Assembly (NCBI GenBank): GCA_002067745.1
Contig: MVRU01000002.1
Location: 37,873-101,872, forward strand
Length of the DNA: 64,000 nt
From: Syntrophus sp. PtaU1.Bin005
Lineage (GTDB): Bacteria > Desulfobacterota > Syntrophia > Syntrophales > Syntrophaceae
Direction: 5' to 3'
A program made the translations under genes and the position numbers. Each line of letters opens with the position of its first letter. The first letter of the stretch is position 1. Under the pieces are notes generated by a model that was not told the DNA's origin, searched no databases, and saw only the letters and a program-made list of their open reading frames with translations. Shown here piece after piece: positions 61,904-64,000 of this stretch.

Positions 61904-62196
61904 GATGCAGCCTCCCCTGTCATATATTTTTCTGATGGCGTTGCTCTCTTTAATATCCCATACGCCGAAGAGCTGCAAGTATGGCATGTTCTACCAAGCC
62001 GAGAATGAAAATTAAAGAAACAAACGATCATTGTTCTTTTTTTAATTGACAGATCCATATCCTGATTTTAGACTTCACAATCTTTCAAGAAGATTCACCT
62101 TTTCCCATTTTCAATTTGCAAAGCGGCTCTATGAGCTGGTTCTTTTAATCCAGCTTTCCTCCAATGACTTATGGCGCTTCTAGAAAGGATCATCTC

Positions 62197-64000
62197 ATGG
62201 TAAAAGAAACCGCCGGAAAGGCAACCCCCGCATCCGTCACAAGAACTACCGAAAAAACCCTGCTATTCAGAAAATCCGACGTTCTGTTAAAACCAACTCT
62301 CTTCGGCATTTCTCTGTCCATGAAGGATTTTGAAACAAGAGGCGAACCGGGAGAGCCGGCACTGCCGAGGAAAATAATCCGTGTGGCTTTGCCCAAGGGG
62401 CATTCAGCCAGAAAGCTTTCACAGAAAACGGGATCGACTGTTCTTCTCAACCATACCCCGGAACCTCTTTCCTGCATTCAGGAGCCATCTTTAGGCACCA
62501 ATCCTGAGCTTCCCTATTCCCGCATAAAGCGCACCCTGGTTCGGCCCGACAGAGAAAAATATCAAGCGGCTTTCACCATGGGGAAAAAAGTATGTCGGCT
62601 TGCCGGCCAGGAAATGATGGGACTGATTCCTTGTGCCCTTGTAGAAATCTGGCCCGTCCGGTTCACGCGGGAAGGCTTGCTGGAACTGGTCGAAGAGGTC
62701 ACATTGAAGATCGTATCGGAGCCGTCAAAGGAAATCGCCCGGCAGGAAAAAGAAACGCTGCTCAGACTTTCGCCGAAAACAATTGTCCGCAGGCATGTGA
62801 TTGCCAATGATCTTGTCATTAATAATGCCCTGGTGCAGAAGGAATTGAAAAGGAACATCGCCACGCTTCAAAGGTCTCTGGAAAAAGAAACAGGGCTAAA
62901 GAAAAAGACCTTCAAGGCCAATAGCATAAAACCGCCATCCGAATGCGATTATCTTATTCTCACCGACAACAACAAGTGGGATCCCGCCACAATGCAGCCG
63001 ACAAGCCTTATCGGAGACATGGTGGGGGAATTCGTGCGGTTGGCCAACTGGAAGAAGTCCCGTGGTTTGAGAACCTACGTGGCCACCGTGAAGAACATTG
63101 TGGACGGTAAGTACGGGGATTTCAAAACGGGGGCCAGGGACCTGCAGGAAGTCATCCGTAATTTTCTCCAATGGTTTTGTCGTTCCCGGGGCGTTGAATA
63201 CCTGCTTCTGGGCGGAGATGTCAGCATGATCCCCGCCCGACAGGTTGCGGGTGCGGCCTGGGGCCAGATCGGCTTTGGTTCACTGGACAAAAAGAATGTC
63301 ATAGAGTGGAAAGGCACGTACATGGGGATGCATATCGACACCGGCGATTTCGGGCAGTCTACGCATATCCTCACCAATTACGATACCGGGCGAATCATTC
63401 CTTTCGACAGTGCGGGAACCTCGAACACGACAACTGCCGGCTGGTATCACACGACGGACAGCACATTCACGACGCGCACAGCGGCCAATACGGAATGGGT
63501 TCGGATCAATGGCCCCTCGGCCCAGATCAACGCGAAGATGGTCTGGTACACCAACATGAATCTGATTCCCACCGATCTCTATTATGCCAGCCTTTACGGA
63601 TCCGGTTATTCCGTAGCGGGCAAACATGACTGGGATCAGCTCGACAACGGCCTATACGGTCAGCACAATGCGACGAATAATTTCGACATGGTGCATTATC
63701 AGGCTGATGTCAGCGTTGGGCGTGCACCGGTTGAATTGATTGCAGAGGCACAAACCTTTATCGATAAGATCCTTGAATATGAAAAATGGGGTTCCACGCC
63801 TCGGCCTGATTCTGATTACGACCGCTTCCGCCGCATGCTTTTTGCGGCAGCGACCTGGGGCAAATACATCCGTATAGAGCGTGATCCTGCCGGCAGTGAC
63901 CCGCCGGCAAACAACAAATACACTTCGTCAGGCGAGCACGCCCTCCTCCATTGCGATACCCTGCCGCCTGACGCCGGCAGTCAATTGACCTGTTATTTCA
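62197..64000 (+). CDS. Gingipain-like peptidase C25 family protein, 5' part (cut by window edge)
   Basis: At least 601 codons from ATG 62197 (AAAGGA upstream), frame open to the edge. The first 230 residues match the C25 propeptide pattern (GEPGEPALPRKIIRVALPKG). From about 245 the caspase-like fold begins: CDYLILTDNNKWDP, LANWKKSRGLRTYVATVKNI, VIRNFLQWFCRSRGVEYLLLGGDVSMIPARQVAG, and SVGRAPVELIAEAQTFIDKILEYEKWG. The catalytic His-Cys pair should lie beyond the edge. Unlike secreted gingipains no signal peptide is seen at the N-terminus; a non-standard export route or a start further upstream are possible. Likely a self-processing cysteine protease. Confidence 0.83.
   Translation, partial: MVKETAGKATPASVTRTTEKTLLFRKSDVLLKPTLFGISLSMKDFETRGEPGEPALPRKIIRVALPKGHSARKLSQKTGSTVLLNHTPEPLSCIQEPSLGTNPELPYSRIKRTLVRPDREKYQAAFTMGKKVCRLAGQEMMGLIPCALVEIWPVRFTREGLLELVEEVTLKIVSEPSKEIARQEKETLLRLSPKTIVRRHVIANDLVINNALVQKELKRNIATLQRSLEKETGLKKKTFKANSIKPPSECDYLILTDNNKWDPATMQPTSLIGDMVGEFVRLANWKKSRGLRTYVATVKNIVDGKYGDFKTGARDLQEVIRNFLQWFCRSRGVEYLLLGGDVSMIPARQVAGAAWGQIGFGSLDKKNVIEWKGTYMGMHIDTGDFGQSTHILTNYDTGRIIPFDSAGTSNTTTAGWYHTTDSTFTTRTAANTEWVRINGPSAQINAKMVWYTNMNLIPTDLYYASLYGSGYSVAGKHDWDQLDNGLYGQHNATNNFDMVHYQADVSVGRAPVELIAEAQTFIDKILEYEKWGSTPRPDSDYDRFRRMLFAAATWGKYIRIERDPAGSDPPANNKYTSSGEHALLHCDTLPPDAGSQLTCYF

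Overview
The window looks like a chromosome segment of a Gram-negative, strictly anaerobic, fermentative or syntrophic bacterium, most likely a Syntrophales/Syntrophus-type member of the former Deltaproteobacteria (Desulfobacterota). This is inference from gene content: a large NAD-linked hydrogenase locus, an ADP-forming acyl-CoA synthetase, a small siroheme sulfite-reductase-like protein, lipid A genes (lpxC, lpxH), bamD, a two-subunit glycyl-tRNA synthetase and PyrR. No rRNA, tRNA, CRISPR array, prophage or insertion sequence was found. DNA is G+C-rich with strong third-position bias, which creates many long antisense shadow ORFs. About 68 protein genes are called.

Region 1 (1-13.6 kb) is a composite hydrogenase island. 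On the minus strand a PHP-domain protein and a stand-alone HATPase precede a four-gene Hnd-type [FeFe] hydrogenase: NuoE-like, thioredoxin-like ferredoxin, NuoF-like protein fused to a GltD/NfnB-type flavoprotein, and catalytic HydA. A strong terminator follows, then a separately promoted operon with a NuoG/HoxU-like protein and the small and large subunits of a [NiFe] hydrogenase; the large subunit runs off the left edge. Divergently on the plus strand lie a DRTGG protein, an RsbW-like kinase, a sensory-type [FeFe]-hydrogenase homologue and a second DRTGG protein, probably a redox- or H2-sensing regulatory set.

Region 2 (13.9-34.9 kb) is mainly housekeeping: lpxH, pyruvoyl arginine decarboxylase, two tandem UspA genes, glyQS, recO, pyrR-pyrB-pyrC behind a candidate attenuator, a probable Mg2+ uptake pair (soluble MgtE-like protein plus an NRAMP-family protein with magnesium-type site residues), lepB, a frameshifted DUF456 gene, secF-secD-yajC-tgt-queA, mazG and a GNAT acetyltransferase.

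Region 3 (35-45.5 kb) holds a PAS hybrid histidine kinase, a sirtuin, a two-domain kinase-like protein, trxA-bamD, an MTAP/PNP-like phosphorylase, an unknown protein with an internal duplication, and an ADP-forming acyl-CoA synthetase. Region 4 (45.7-55.3 kb) has hisI-hisG-hisB, a lipoprotein, hisA, a HIT protein, the yqeY-dnaG-rpoD operon and lpxC. Region 5 (55.7-64 kb) has a small sulfite-reductase-like protein, a CARDB-domain membrane protein, an HDAC-family deacetylase, several orphans, a poly(A) polymerase/CCA-adding family enzyme and the 5' part of a gingipain-like (C25) peptidase cut by the right edge.

The points most worth a second look are the HydB-GltD fusion in a mixed [FeFe]/[NiFe] locus with its regulators, a primary sigma factor whose region 4.2 recognition helix is not recognisable, the NRAMP/MgtE-N pair, the candidate PyrR attenuator, and the one-base frameshift in the DUF456 gene.
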